A stretch of 64,000 nt of DNA from Bursaphelenchus xylophilus (GCA_904066235.2 CAJFCV020000005.1:6567501-6631500), one strand, 5' to 3'. Counted from the first letter of the stretch, positions 37,817 to 48,899 are shown. The notes: a model not told the origin generated them from the sequence alone. Numbers and translations are program-made.

Positions 37817-39067
37817 TCATTTCTTCATAATCTGCACAACATCTTCATGATGTAATTTGTGTTTTATTCCCACTCTCTGAGGGGAAAACTTTGTACTAGT
37901 ACCCCAGACAATAGCGTATTTGAATTGGGCAGCTAATGTTCGATGGAGAGCATGACAACAGTGCTCAATGGTGGCCCCGGAACGAAGAATAATACCGTCA
38001 TCGGGCCCTAAGGAAATGCAATCATGGCCATAACATAGTAAACTTACCCAGATCGGGAGCGTTTCCTGGTTTTTTCGTATAAACCCGGATCAAATCGAGG
38101 TATGCCCACAGCTTCTTCAACATGTAATCCATATTCAGATTCAATTCACATGAAATCACAACACTGTGAGGTTGTCGGGCAATCTTATCCAGCCCATCAA
38201 TCGTGATCTGATCGATCTTGTTGTAGACGTAGATACATTTCAAATAAACACGATTTCCTTGGATCACATCAATAAATTCATCAACCCTAAGTCGAAGATA
38301 AACTGCATTATTACTGGACCTACGTTGCATCTTCCCTAAAGACCACATCAGCATTAAAAATCTTGTACTCATGGAGGATATTTATCACCATCTTCTCGTC
38401 GCAGTGAGTTAGGATGGCTGTATGGGTAAACTTAATTCCACCTCCAGGCTTCCTCTTCAGATAAATTCCCGGTTTCCGTCGATTCAATCGTATTCCCACT
38501 TCCTCCAATTCGGTTTCAAGTAGTCGTCTCTAAAGAGAAAATAGGAAAATAAAAACAAAACTTACTTGATGATCTCCTTTTGTTGCGTCCAACATCATCA
38601 AAATTAAGTCGGCGGTCTTGGCGACGGCAATAACTTGTCGTCCTCGACCTTTGCCTTGAGCAGCACCTTCAATAATACCAGGTAGATCTAGCAATTGCAC
38701 TTTGGCACCTTCATATTCAATCACACCAGGAATACAGGTGAGGGTTGTAAATTCATAAGCGGCAGCCACACTCTCAGTTTTGGTCATACTCGAAAGAAAC
38801 GTAGATTTACCCACCGATGGAAATCCGACCTGCATGAACATACATTAAACATCCAAATCACCTCACCATTGCCACTCGTGCATCTCCACTTTTCATAACA
38901 TCAAACCCCTCTCCTTTAGCACCACTCTTACCAGTAGGTTCAAGTAGTTGTTGGCGGTATTTGGCTAACTTTGCCTTCAATAGGCCAAGATGATACTCCG
39001 TGGCCTTGTTTTTCTGCGTCCGACTGATCTCCCGCTCAATCTCCTGAATCTTCTCCACAATACCCAT
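37817..39067 (-). CDS. DRG1: DRG1, developmentally regulated GTP-binding protein 1
   Basis: OBG-type translational GTPase partnering with DFRP1. It starts [20 protein letters not shown]. The G1 motif [12 protein letters not shown] is split by an intron near VAMV/GFPS, G3 is [19 protein letters not shown], and the NKID G4 motif is in VYNKIDQIT. The S5D2-like insertion region ([16 protein letters not shown]) is present, and the C-terminal TGS domain ends [18 protein letters not shown]. Length and motif order agree with DRG1 rather than DRG2. It shares a divergent upstream region with Cdt2. Confidence 0.93.
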
Positions 39068-39199
39068 GATTCAAGATTTGGTTTGGCTCGATTATCACAG
39101 AACAGGAAAATCTCAACAAAAAAAAAGAAGAAACAGATTTTTGCAAAAGTCAGAAGAACACTTGACCCATGAGTCAAGTTTTGTCATTTTGCGCGTAAT

Positions 39200-39726
39200 C
39201 AGGGGTGGTCAGCAGACCCTATTTTTCCGATTTTCGGCCCGCGGCCCGGCCCGTCTAATTGACCGGCCCGGCCCGGCCCGTCTAGTCTTTTTCCAGGCCC
39301 GGCCCGGCCCGGCCCGTGACGGGCCTGGCCCGGCCCGGCCCGGCCCGTGCAGGCCCGTCTATAGAGGGTTCTGCGAACTGCGCCCAGGCTCGGGATCTAA
39401 ACTGAGGCAAAAAAGGCGTTGATCTAGCTAGTAAAGGATCAATGTGATAGTTTTGTGGTTCTATAATGGAACTAGAGACTTGTAAACGTTTTAGAACTTG
39501 AGAAACAGCAACTATAACAACATCAATTAATTTTACCGGCGCGAAAACAATGAATGCCAACGGTTTGGCATTGTATTTTAGACGGGCCGGGCCGGGCCGG
39601 AAAAACCCCAGGCCCGCGGCCCGGCCCGGCCCGTGACGGGCCCGGCCCGTTTGTCAATTTCCATTTTTGAGGCCGGCCGGCCCGTTTGGGCCGGGCCGGG
39701 CCGGCCCGGCCCGCCGACCACCCCTG
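39200..39726. mobile_element. hAT-like non-autonomous element with GGCCCG-rich inverted arms
   Basis: A 527-bp element with ends CAGGGGTGGTC and GACCACCCCTG, flanked by a perfect 8-bp duplication CGCGTAAT (39192-39199 and 39727-39734). An 8-bp duplication and CAGGGGTG-type ends are hallmarks of hAT transposons. Inside each end is a block of short GGCCCG/GGCCGG repeats (about 39237-39360 and 39580-39715) in inverted orientation, and the centre is AT-rich. No transposase frame. It fills most of the roughly 720-bp divergent space between DRG1 and Cdt2. Confidence 0.85.
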
Positions 39727-39786
39727 CGCGTAATTTCTTCTTTGAAAAAAAATAAAATAATTTTTGCATAAATTTTTATGGTTTAC

Positions 39787-41292
39787 ATGGATTTTTATGA
39801 CTTACCTTTTGTAAAACGGACCGCATCAAATGCATTTATTTATCGATTTGTGGCCCCGTTGAAATCGAATTCTGTAAGCTTTTTTACAACTAAAGCAACA
39901 ACTCACGAACGCAGAAACATTAAATTTTTTTCTTTTAGCCACTGGTATCAGTAACACGCTTTTCCAAGTATTCGGACATCAACAATGTCTGGCTGGGAGT
40001 AGGTACGGAGTTTGGAGAGATCGCGTTTTATCCAGCTGATGAATTCTTGAACTATTTTGATTACCTCCCACGAGTCAAGCTGACCGAGCATGCCATCACC
40101 GATCTATACTTTATGAACAATCATGAAACCGTGATTGCTTTGAGTATGCTTGGGGACGTTTTTGTTGTGAATATGTCAAGAGGAGCCATCGAGAAAAAGA
40201 TCTCATCTGAAGATGGGAATCACACTGCATTCGCCGGACAATCCAATGATCCTTGTAAGCGAAAAGTTTTGGTTTTATTGGTTTTTAGATTGTTATGTTA
40301 TCGCTGAGAAGAATACTGGCGGTCTGAAATACATGGATATGAGGAAGCCAAATAATATGGCCGTTGCTTCGGCTCAGCCGAGATCTGTGCTGACCCCTCG
40401 AAGGGGTAATTTAGCTACTCCAAAGCGAGGACAGGCCAAGTCCCCTAGAAGACCGGGAACTCCTACTACGCCAACTTCCAAATTCCGAGGACAGTATAAT
40501 CAAGTGATCGCGGCGGCGACCTGTATTAAACATGTCGATGACAGAATTTTTGCTGTGGGTTATACAAAGGCTGAAAAGTAGGTGAAAAGTGGCTTTTTAT
40601 GAGGGTGTTTTAGAGGAATTCAGCTTTGGGACCTCCGGTATGTAAAGACAGACGCTCCTTGTTGTACATTCCAGGTTCCTCCTAAATATCGATCAAATTT
40701 TGGTAAGGATACTGTATATTTTCAATTCAACTCTAGGGGTGGCGTCATTAAATCTGAAGTCGGATCATTCCACGCTTTTGGCTTTATGCACTGATGGAGA
40801 CGTCCGGAAATACGACATCTCCATGGGCCTTTGTTCTAGCAATGGCAAGATGGTGAATGAACCTCTGAGAACTTACAGTGGGGCCATCCGAGGGGATTTT
40901 CAAGTTGAATTCGGGGTATCACCTATAAGCGATCATATGATTTGTGGAACTGATGAAGGGGCCGGGATCTGGGATATGGTATGTATTCTGTCGTCATTAT
41001 GACATTTATTGATATTACTTTCAACTCACTTTTTTAGGGAGAACGATCGCGAAGTTTTCCAAAATTTGGGCTTAAATATGTTTCTAGTCAAGTAAGCTGC
41101 TAGTTATTTTTATGTGAAATTGAGTTTTAGATGGCTTCTTGTGATTGGAGTGAAAATGGGCGCTATATCGTTGGAATGACAAATTCCGCCATCGACTCCA
41201 TGTTTGTATTATACGACAATGACTCCAAAGAATCCGAATCCATTCAGACTGGTATCCCGCAAAACTTTTCGAATCCCTATTTGTTGACATAA
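39787..41292 (+). CDS. cdt-2: Cdt2/DTL-like WD40 substrate receptor of CRL4
   Basis: WD40 protein resembling Cdt2 (denticleless), which brings PCNA-bound substrates to the CUL4-DDB1 ubiquitin ligase. It starts MDFYDLPFVKRTASNAFIYR; propeller segments include VWLGVGTEFGEIAFYP and VIALSMLGDVFVVN. A disordered TP-rich insert (SVLTPRRGNLATPKRG) sits before the DTL-like blocks GIQLWDLRYVKTDAP, VASLNLKSDHSTLLALCTDG, FGVSPISDHMICGTDEGAG and DWSENGRYIVGMT. It ends PYLLT. Classical WDxR residues are weakly conserved. A donor-like site at 41242 could instead splice in frame into the next gene, leaving the C-terminus open to revision. Confidence 0.7.
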
Positions 41293-41393
41293 ATTTATAT
41301 TCATTACTACTTCTTCTTGTTTTCTGGCATGTTGATGTCATTTAATACATTAATTGAAGAATGTTTTATTCGTATTTGGTAGAGAGTATTTTG

Positions 41394-42841
41394 ATGTCCG
41401 GTATACGGAATCTAGGGTCTCCCGAAGGCTTTAATTACAATTTTGACAAGGATGACACGGTTAAAAAGTACTACGAAAGGACTGATAAAGCGACCCGAAT
41501 GACAGCCAAAAGGCAGGCGAAACAGAATTCTGAAGTCATTTATTTGGAGGAATATTCGAAGAAGAACAACAATCGGAGATCGGGTCAGCAAAGTATGGAC
41601 GATTTCTTAACAAATCCGAAGAGAAAAAAGGAATCCCCAAAGAAATTACCGGCTACGGATGGGTTTGTTATGGCCAGTGGGGCATCGCAGATTGTAAGAG
41701 AAGTGAAGAGAGTGGTCTCCACTGAAACTGCAGTCATCAAACCTATCAGAAGAGAACTAGAACGGAGCGATTACGTTAACTGCTACCAGAATAAAGGTAG
41801 GTTACTTTTAATAAGAAACATAAGTAGATATTCCTGCAGAAAAGCGTCAAAAAGTTGGTGATGACAATCCCGATTCCCAATCGGAACTCCAAGCGGCAAT
41901 TTTGAGTACAATCGTGGACACAACTGGGGTCACTTTGAACGATATTGTTGGGAATGAGGATGCAAAGAGAGCTCTAGAAGAAAGCGTTATCCTGCCCACC
42001 TTGAACCCTCTTTTATTCACAGGATTGAGGGAGCCGTGCAAAGGAATTCTTCTGTTTGGACCACCAGGAAATGGAAAAACAATGCTTGTACGTTACAAAG
42101 AAATTGAATTTTATCAAATAATAGGCAAAAGCGGTGGCCTCAGAGTCCAAATGTACCTTCTTCAACATCTCGGCCGCCACAATTATGTCCAAATGGGTTG
42201 GCGAGGGCGAGAGGTTGATGCAGACCTTGTTTAATGTTGCCAGAGCCAATCAACCATCCATTATTTTCATCGACGAAGTTGATTCGTTGTTATGTCAAAG
42301 AACAGAAAAGGAGGATGGGGTCACAAGAAGGGTCAAGACCGAGTTCCTCCTTCAATTCGATGGATGTACGAGCAGTTCTAGCGAAAGAATCTTGGTCCTT
42401 GGAGCCACAAACAGGCCTCAAGAATTGGATGATGGTGTTCTTCGTCGATTTCCAAGGAGAATATACATCGACTTACCCGGTCAAGAAGCGAGGGCAAACC
42501 TGATTTTGGACATTTTCACTAAAACCAAGACACAATTTGCGTTGGATGAGGACGAAATAAGGTAAGGGTTTCGATTAAAAATTTAATGTATTAGGGAAAT
42601 TTCCAACCTGTGTGATGGTTACTCCTTCTCGGATCTGACAGCTTTATGTAAAGAAGCGGCTATGGCTCCACTGCGATCATTGAGCCGAGAACAATTGAAA
42701 AATTATACCGGATCTCAGTTACCGCCAGTTAGTTTCGAAGATCTCAAGTCCGCCATAACTGTCATTAAAGCATCTACCAACCCTCAAAACACATTGAGAA
42801 TGAAAGAATTCGCAACAAAGTTCGGCCAAGCAGCAATCTAG
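41394..42841 (+). CDS. spas-1: Spastin-like microtubule-severing AAA ATPase
   Basis: Meiotic-clade AAA protein, 444 residues from exons 41394-41796, 41840-42087, 42125-42561 and 42595-42841. It has Walker [11 protein letters not shown], Walker [12 protein letters not shown], pore motif KWVGEGE, sensor [10 protein letters not shown] and the C-terminal helix [20 protein letters not shown]. The NGKT Walker A and the tail ending TKFGQAAI favour spastin over katanin or fidgetin. The roughly 130-residue N-terminus has no MIT domain but contains [15 protein letters not shown] (residues 65-79), similar to a PCNA-binding PIP box. It begins 101 bp after the Cdt2 stop, with an acceptor (TTTGGTAG) just upstream of the chosen ATG. 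Confidence 0.85.
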
Positions 42842-43007
42842 ACTAGTTGTGTAATGTGAATAGTTTGTATCGAAGAAACCCACTCTTTTGTTGTGAATAA
42901 AACAATTTATGAACTCACACAATATTTAAATCGAAACAGGAGAAACAACTGTATTGGTTAATCAAAAAATTTCTTGCGTTCAATGTGGCATCTTCTTGTA
43001 GCGATAT

Positions 43008-44162
43008 TCAGGAGCGGCTGCGGGAACGCTCGATGGGCGAGCGAGATCTACTTCTTGGGGATGGAGATCTGCGAGGTGATCTCGACCGAGAACGGCTGCG
43101 AGAACGCGAAACACTGAAAATATTTTACTATAATTATCCTTGGTAACATCGCATAATGCAGAAATGTCAACATACCTGCGGGTGTCATCGATAAGCTTGA
43201 TCTTCCGTCCATTGATCTCCTTTCCTTGGAATTTTTCAATCGCTCTCTTCACATCATCGGCTCTTGTAAAGCAGACCAGACTAGAATCAAAACAATCTTA
43301 CAAAGACAACAGCAACTTACGCAGTATTTCTCTCAGGTTTGTGGGCATGTGCGTAAGTAACTTCACCGATGGCTCTCATCATGTCTTTCAGGTCCTAAAC
43401 AACAAATCTTCATAAAGAATCTTCAAACGATCTTCAATGTTTGTTCTTTTCTCTTCCCTTCACTACTTTCACATCTTTACACCTCTACACCTCACATCTT
43501 TTTTCTCTTACATCTCTTCAGTTCTTTAAACGGCCTTAAAAAACCAAGCGATTTCTTAGGATCTAACATAAGCTATTGTTAAAGACAGATTGACATTACA
43601 GCAACACACACAAGTATCAGAGTAACACCATCTAGAAACTAAAACGTTAGAAAAGGAAGATAATCTATCAAGACAATACATACCTGCCACGAACATCGGG
43701 TCGACAGGTTCTCCACAACCAAACGATGACGAGTCTGCTCTGGAGGTCCATATTTACTGAGCCATTTGGGTTGACGACGATCCCGATCTCCTCTATCTCC
43801 GCCGCGGTAATCGCGATCACGGTCCCGATCACGGCCGCCACCTCTAGAAGATCCGCCGGAGGCGAACGGTTTGTGGCCAGGCTTGCAGTTTTCAACAACA
43901 ATTCGAGAACCGAGTAATTCTTTGCCATTCAACTCGTAGACAACATCTTCGGCATCTCTGGGGTTTTCGAAATCCTAAAATTAGCATCATAAGAAGGTCA
44001 CCTGCCTAAAATGCGATAAAAATAATTAGAATGGCCTACAACGAATCCGAATCCTTTCTTGAGGATGACATCATTGATTGTACCAAAACCGCGGCAAAAA
44101 TGTTCAATATCACGTTCAGTTGTGCGGAACGGAAGACGACCGAAGAAGATCCTGGTTGGCAT
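43008..44162 (-). CDS. SR splicing factor (SRSF4/5/6 type)
   Basis: Two-RRM SR protein. It starts [23 protein letters not shown]1 has KKGFGFV (RNP1) and [13 protein letters not shown] Gly/Arg/Asp linker ([19 protein letters not shown]) follows. RRM2 carries [20 protein letters not shown], including the SWQDLKD hallmark of SR proteins. The C-terminal RS domain ([15 protein letters not shown]) ends in RSRSRS. It resembles C. elegans rsp-1/rsp-2. The 289-bp intron between SWQ and DLKD is by far the longest and contains a candidate poison exon at 43512-43572. Confidence 0.92.
43512..43572 (-). promoter_or_regulatory. Candidate poison cassette exon in the SR gene intron
   Basis: Within the 289-bp intron 43395-43683. 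A minus-strand acceptor (TTTAACAATAG), a 61-nt open stretch, then a consensus donor GTAAGAG. Inclusion shifts frame and creates TGA at the very next codon (T joined to GACCTG). Downstream sequence is unusually purine-rich for an intron, like SR-binding enhancers. Autoregulated poison exons are well known in SR genes; this particular one is inferred. Confidence 0.4.
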
Positions 44163-44368
44163 GGCCAAACAACTACTCACAAAAACAAATAATAGTGAGG
44201 ATGAGCTTCCTTACCTCGCGCGTTTGCTGCAGAAAAATGAGGGAACGCTTGAAACAGAATGCCAATTTTCGAAATTATGGAATTTTGCGGGAATTTAAAA
44301 CATCTTTTTTGCAGGAACTACAAAAAAAAATCAAGTTTGCCTGGCTCAGTGGTCAATTTAGTAGGCGA
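44163..44368. other. Upstream of the SR gene
   Basis: Short AT-rich region upstream of the SR splicing factor start. No feature other than a possible minus-strand acceptor TTTTTGTGAG. Confidence 0.35.
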
Positions 44369-44698
44369 TTAATCTTTTCTCACATTTTCAACTACTGGTT
44401 TTGATGAAGAACTTTGCAAAGTGCAGTTGTAAATCAGTACTCTTCCTTTCGTGATGTTATAAACTTTGACCTTTCGGGGGGAATACTCAGAACTTCCGTC
44501 ACTTCTCCGTTTATAAATAGAGTGAACTTGCACAAAAGGCTCTCTTCCATAATGTTGTCGGATGGCCTTTCGGAACCCTTTTGTGGAACTGTTTGCACAA
44601 TGGACTGAGTGTAATACAAATTCTCTTAAGTCTTGCAGTTCTAATCTCGCCTGACCGTTATCAGGGTTGAACGTCTTCAAATTCTTGTCACTTTGCAC
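44369..44698 (-). CDS. Possible small protein exon, no ATG found
   Basis: An open minus-strand frame of about 105 codons reading ELQDLREFVLHSVHCANSS, GFRKAIRQHYGREPFVQVHS and RRSDGSSEYSPRKVKVYN, ending VENVRKD and a stop. The residue composition looks like real coding sequence. No ATG lies in frame; an acceptor-like TTAACAG sits at its 5' end, so an upstream exon would be needed, yet the M17 aminopeptidase gene starts there on the other strand. It could be an exon of an unrecognised gene or chance. Confidence 0.3.
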   Translation of the reverse strand: MQSDKNLKTFNPDNGQARLELQDLREFVLHSVHCANSSTKGFRKAIRQHYGREPFVQVHSIYKRRSDGSSEYSPRKVKVYNITKGRVLIYNCTLQSSSSKPVVENVRKD

Positions 44699-44753
44699 TG
44701 TTAATGTCTTTTGACGTGTTCTTTTCTTTCAGCCGGACATCATAATTTAATTT

Positions 44754-46682
44754 ATGCTTTCTTCAGGAGTGCAAGGTCCCTTCGCTCTGCTTGGACGAGT
44801 CCGTTATCTTCATAATATGGTAGCTAAACCGTAAGTTCCCGCTTATGCTGATTTTTTGACTTATTTAGAATTGTTCCATTAGCTTTAACGTCTTCGTTGG
44901 TGGAGCCGACCTTTGATGGTGTCATTGTGGTATCCCATTCATTGGAAGCTTTAACCAATCACGCCCAATTCAAAGTCCTTGCGCATCAGTTGACTGAACA
45001 ATCTTCACATGGTGTTCTGAACAGACCTGGGTTTTTGTTACACACCGAACTCCCATCTAAACGGTTGTTCTACAGTCCGGTCAGCTTTGGAAATCATGAT
45101 TTTGATGATATCAGAAAATACAGACATGCGGGTGAACAGGGGATCGCTTTGTAAGTTCGAGCTATGGTTTCAATAAGTATCGTTTGTCATTGTTAGTATA
45201 AAGAATTTTTTCGCAGGGCCTTGAGTTCAGGAGTTAAGAATCCTCTATTGGCCGTTGTCCCGAATACAGATCATCCAAATGCTTTGGTTGTCGCTGCTCT
45301 TGGTGTTTTCCACAAGCTTCATGTTCCGTTGAATATCAGACAAGAAGAGAGTAACAGATCCCAGAAGGTTGAGAGACTTGGAGTTTTAAGCACGGGCTCT
45401 TTCCATTCATCCGAAACTCTCAAACTCCTTGATGCGCTCCAGTCTTCCTTTGCTGTTTGTCGTGATATTGGCGATACAGACCCGCAAAGAATGGCTCCAG
45501 GGCCAGCTGCCAGCTATGTTCAAGAGCATTTTAAAGGAACGGAAATTAAAGTGACGATAGAAGATAACGTGGAGACCTTGAAGAAGGAATTCCCTTTATT
45601 GGCAGCCGTTAGTCGAGGCTGCAATCATATCGACCCACATAAGGTATGCAGATATAATGGGTAGCATTACCTTTCTTAGGCTCGGTTACTTTTCCTGGAA
45701 TACGAGAACAGAGAAGATTCAGGGAAGCCATTCGAGACCATATTTTTGATTGGAAAGGGCGTGACTCTGGACACCGGAGGTCTCGATTTGAAGGTGAATG
45801 GAGCTATGTTGGGGATGTCGAGGGATAAGTATGGTAGTGCGGTTGTCGCAGGATTCTTTGATGCTCTTGACAAGCTAAAACCAAAGGGACTTAAGGTTGT
45901 TGGATTGATGGCCATGGTCAGAAATTCATGTGGAAGTGCATCTTACTCTTGCGATGAGATTATTACTGTAAGGAATATTTGGAAGTTTTTGTGATAACGT
46001 TGTGCGTTCTTACATTTGGTTTAATTTCAGAGTCGAAGTGGTAAAAGAATTCTTATTGGAAACACGGATGCCGAAGGTCGTTTGGCCATGCTGGACCCCT
46101 TAACGTATGCCCGAGAACTTGCCCTCAAGGAAGACAACCCTCATCTATACACCTTGGCTACTCTCACTGGGCATGAAGTCTTGGCGTATGGATATTTTCC
46201 GGCTATTATTGATAATGCCGTTGCCAGATCGGCGGGCCATGCCCAGAATCTTCAGAAAGTTGGGGATGAGTGGGGTCAGCCACTCGAAGTTAGCAGACTC
46301 CATGTTGAGGTAGGTATTTAAGGCCATATAACTGATGACTTCTTAGGACTTTGACTTCAACAAGTCCCCAGTGGAATCAGCGGATCTTCGCCAAGCCAAC
46401 AACAGGCCATCAGTTCAGACTCTGAGAGGACATCAGAGTCCTTGCGCTTTCTTAATCCAAGCCTCGAGGCTAGATGAACATGGTATTTCATCACAGAAAC
46501 CAATAAGATACAGTCATATTGACATCGGCTCTTCTATGGGCGAGTATCCAGCTACCACCTTCCCTTGTCCATTGCTGGCCTTATCTGCTAAGTCAGTATT
46601 ATTATAGTTTGTTCTGAATATTATATTTTTTGAACGTTACTAAGCACTCTTTTTCAGACATATTTTCCCGAGATTAAGCTAA
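44754..46682 (+). CDS. M17 leucine aminopeptidase-like protein
   Basis: Cytosolic leucyl aminopeptidase family (PF00883 type), closest in look to the nematode W07G4.4 group. It starts MLSSGVQGPFALLGRVRYL after a TTTCTTTCAG acceptor at 44732. The active-site segments are intact: IGKGVTLDTGGLDLKVNG, MSRDKYGSAVV and NTDAEGRLAMLD, giving the two metal-binding Lys/Asp positions, the third Asp and the D-x-E-x-R set. The C-terminus is ambiguous. Splicing across 46592-46657 gives LSAKHIFPRLS ending at 46682 (used here); reading through gives LSAKSVLL ending at 46607, and the acceptor at 46657 could then serve the next gene. Confidence 0.88.
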
Positions 46683-46770
46683 ACCCATTCAACCGGCAAC
46701 TTCCACATGAGCAATCGACCTTAAACCCCTGTAATTTTACTTTTGAATAAAATAAATATAATACCCTAAT

Positions 46771-47378
46771 ATGGCTGAGGATTCTAAAGTTGAACCTGAC
46801 AATTCGGAAGATGAGGAATCGTTGAGCGAGTTTAATTTAGGTGGGAATTGGGTGACTGGAGCTGATTTATTGTTGTAGATGAGCTGGGTAAACGCTGTGA
46901 TGATGTTCTCCGGATATTCGATCAAAACCAAAAGAACTCCATCGATATAAATGAAGTGGGCACTGTATTACGATATCTCAGGGTCAACGCGACTCAGAAT
47001 CAGCTGAAAGACATCTTGTCTCAACTAACGAAACAGTCGGACAATCGAATTCTCATTTCAGAACTAAAGCCGCAACTGATCTCGTGTATGAAAGACGAGA
47101 CGATGAAACCACCGTCTGAATCTCAACTTCAGGCTGCATTCAGAACCATTGAAGAGCGGTTCGACCCGCTGACCAAAGATAAACTGGAGAAATGTCTCAC
47201 GACTCGCGGTATGTAATAATTTTCAAAATGTCATCCTAAATACGCAGCAAACTTTGCAGGGGAACCTCTGAGCCAGAACGAAGTTGCAGATATGATGAAT
47301 CATCTCACGGTGAAGAAGAGCGGTGTGATTGATTGGACCGCCTACATTAGAGACATTTTGTATTCCAATACCAAATAA
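46771..47378 (+). CDS. EF-hand protein, EFCAB2/DRC8-like or calmodulin-like
   Basis: A small calmodulin-fold protein of about 165 residues in three exons. It starts MAEDSKVEPDNSEDEESLSE. The N-lobe reads IFDQNQKNSIDINEVGTVLR and YLRVNATQNQLKDIL; the C-lobe GEPLSQNEVADMMNHL and KKSGVIDWTAYIRDILY. The EF loops are degenerate: few Asp ligands remain, so calcium binding is doubtful. The GEPLSQ...YI pattern resembles EFCAB2/DRC8 of the dynein regulatory complex, but a divergent calmodulin-like protein is equally possible. It lies 88 bp after the M17 aminopeptidase, consistent with an operon. Confidence 0.65.
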
Positions 47379-47444
47379 AAGATGACGCCATATTACATAA
47401 ATCATAATAAAAAACTTTTTTAAAGCCGTTTATCGAAGCCTAAA

Positions 47445-48714
47445 TCAAAGACAAATAGATTCGGCTAGAGCAGCAGTAACGCAGTAGGGATCAACGTTGG
47501 AGGAGGGACGACGGTCTTCCAGATAACCCTAAAAGTAAAAATATTTTTATTGCGGCAACCTAACAAAGAACTAACAGGAAGATTTACTTACACAGCCTTC
47601 CTCGGCAACCTGTCTCGGGATTCTGACGCTGCATCCTCTGTTGGCCACACCCCAAGTGAACTTGTCCGCACTGGAAGTCTCGCATCTTCCACTCAATCTT
47701 CTCAGATTATCTTCTCCCCCATTGGGGTCGTACATCCTGAGATGTTGAGCATGAAGTGGCTGCAGCTTGGCCATGGCAGCTTCGATCTCCTTCAAGCCCC
47801 CAGGCTGTCTCATTGCCAGTGTGCTGAAGTTGGTATGACATCCGGCACCATTCCATTCTCCACATGTAACTGATGGCTTGGGATCGAAGGTGACCACTAC
47901 TCCAAACTGTTCGGCTGTTCTGTGAAGAAGATAACGGGACATCCACAACTCATCTCCCATGGCGATACCTTCCACTGGACCGATCTGATATTCCCATTGT
48001 CCGGGGGTAACCTCCGCATTGGTCCCACAGATGGTCAGATTGGCGTGGAGACAGGCGCGATAATGGGCTTCGACCACTTCCCGGCCGAAGATACGGTCAG
48101 CCCCAACAGCACAGTAATAGGGACCTTGGGGAGCGGGGAATCCATGCTTCGGCCATCCCAGCGGATATCCATCACGATCCAAGAGAAGGTACTCCTGCTC
48201 GATTCCGAACCAGGGCTTCTGATGAGCACAGGCATCCATCACCTTTTTGCATTTGAAGCGATGGTTGGTGGCTGAGGATGAGATTGAGGTTACTGCATCC
48301 TATAGTACCTACCAGTTGGCTCCTTCTTGTGATTGTAGGTGTCACAGAGGACAAGACGGGCATTTCCACCAAGGAATGGATCTGGATAATGAGCCACTGG
48401 ATAGAGATAAGTATCAGAGTCACGGCCTTTGGCTTGGCCGCAAGAGGAACCATCGTAGTTCCAAATGGGGTAGTCTGCAAACAAACGATTACCGTAATAC
48501 TAAGGATACGACTTTGCATCTAATAAAACATAATATGGGACTTACCAGAGACGGTGCGGGGGACTGAAGGAAGGGTTCGAGTCTTGCTGCGGAGACACTC
48601 TCCAGTCCCGTCAATCCAGACGTACGTGGCCTGACACTTGGTGGGATGGGGTTTGAGGCCGAGGAATTGATCAATGACAGGAGTGCCTAAGGGCAACTTG
48701 GTTTGGTAGCTCAT
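47445..48714 (-). CDS. Glutamine synthetase (GSII)
   Basis: Eukaryotic glutamine synthetase, condensing glutamate and ammonia with ATP. It starts [20 protein letters not shown]. Blocks include [52 protein letters not shown] (metal-binding EQEY), [28 protein letters not shown] and [17 protein letters not shown]. The final exon encodes [15 protein letters not shown] and ends ESICL. All catalytic regions are present. It converges with the EF-hand gene, only 66 bp apart, and is divergent from the Fer-like kinase. Confidence 0.97.
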
Positions 48715-48899
48715 CGTTGTCAGTTAGAGGAATCGGTCTACCATCAACCAGACGGAGGATCAGTCAAAATAGAGCAATTAGTCAATTTCATGGGATTTTC
48801 ACTTTTGAAATTTGCATAACCATTTTAGTACAACGTTAGAAAACTTTGGTTTCTCGGGAATTGTCATTCTTTGAACTTTTCTGCGTATTAACCGGCGGA

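Noticed and set aside
39066..39769. Pro/Arg/Gly-rich frames as secreted repeat proteins
   Set aside because: Produced by GGCCCG simple repeats inside the hAT-like element.
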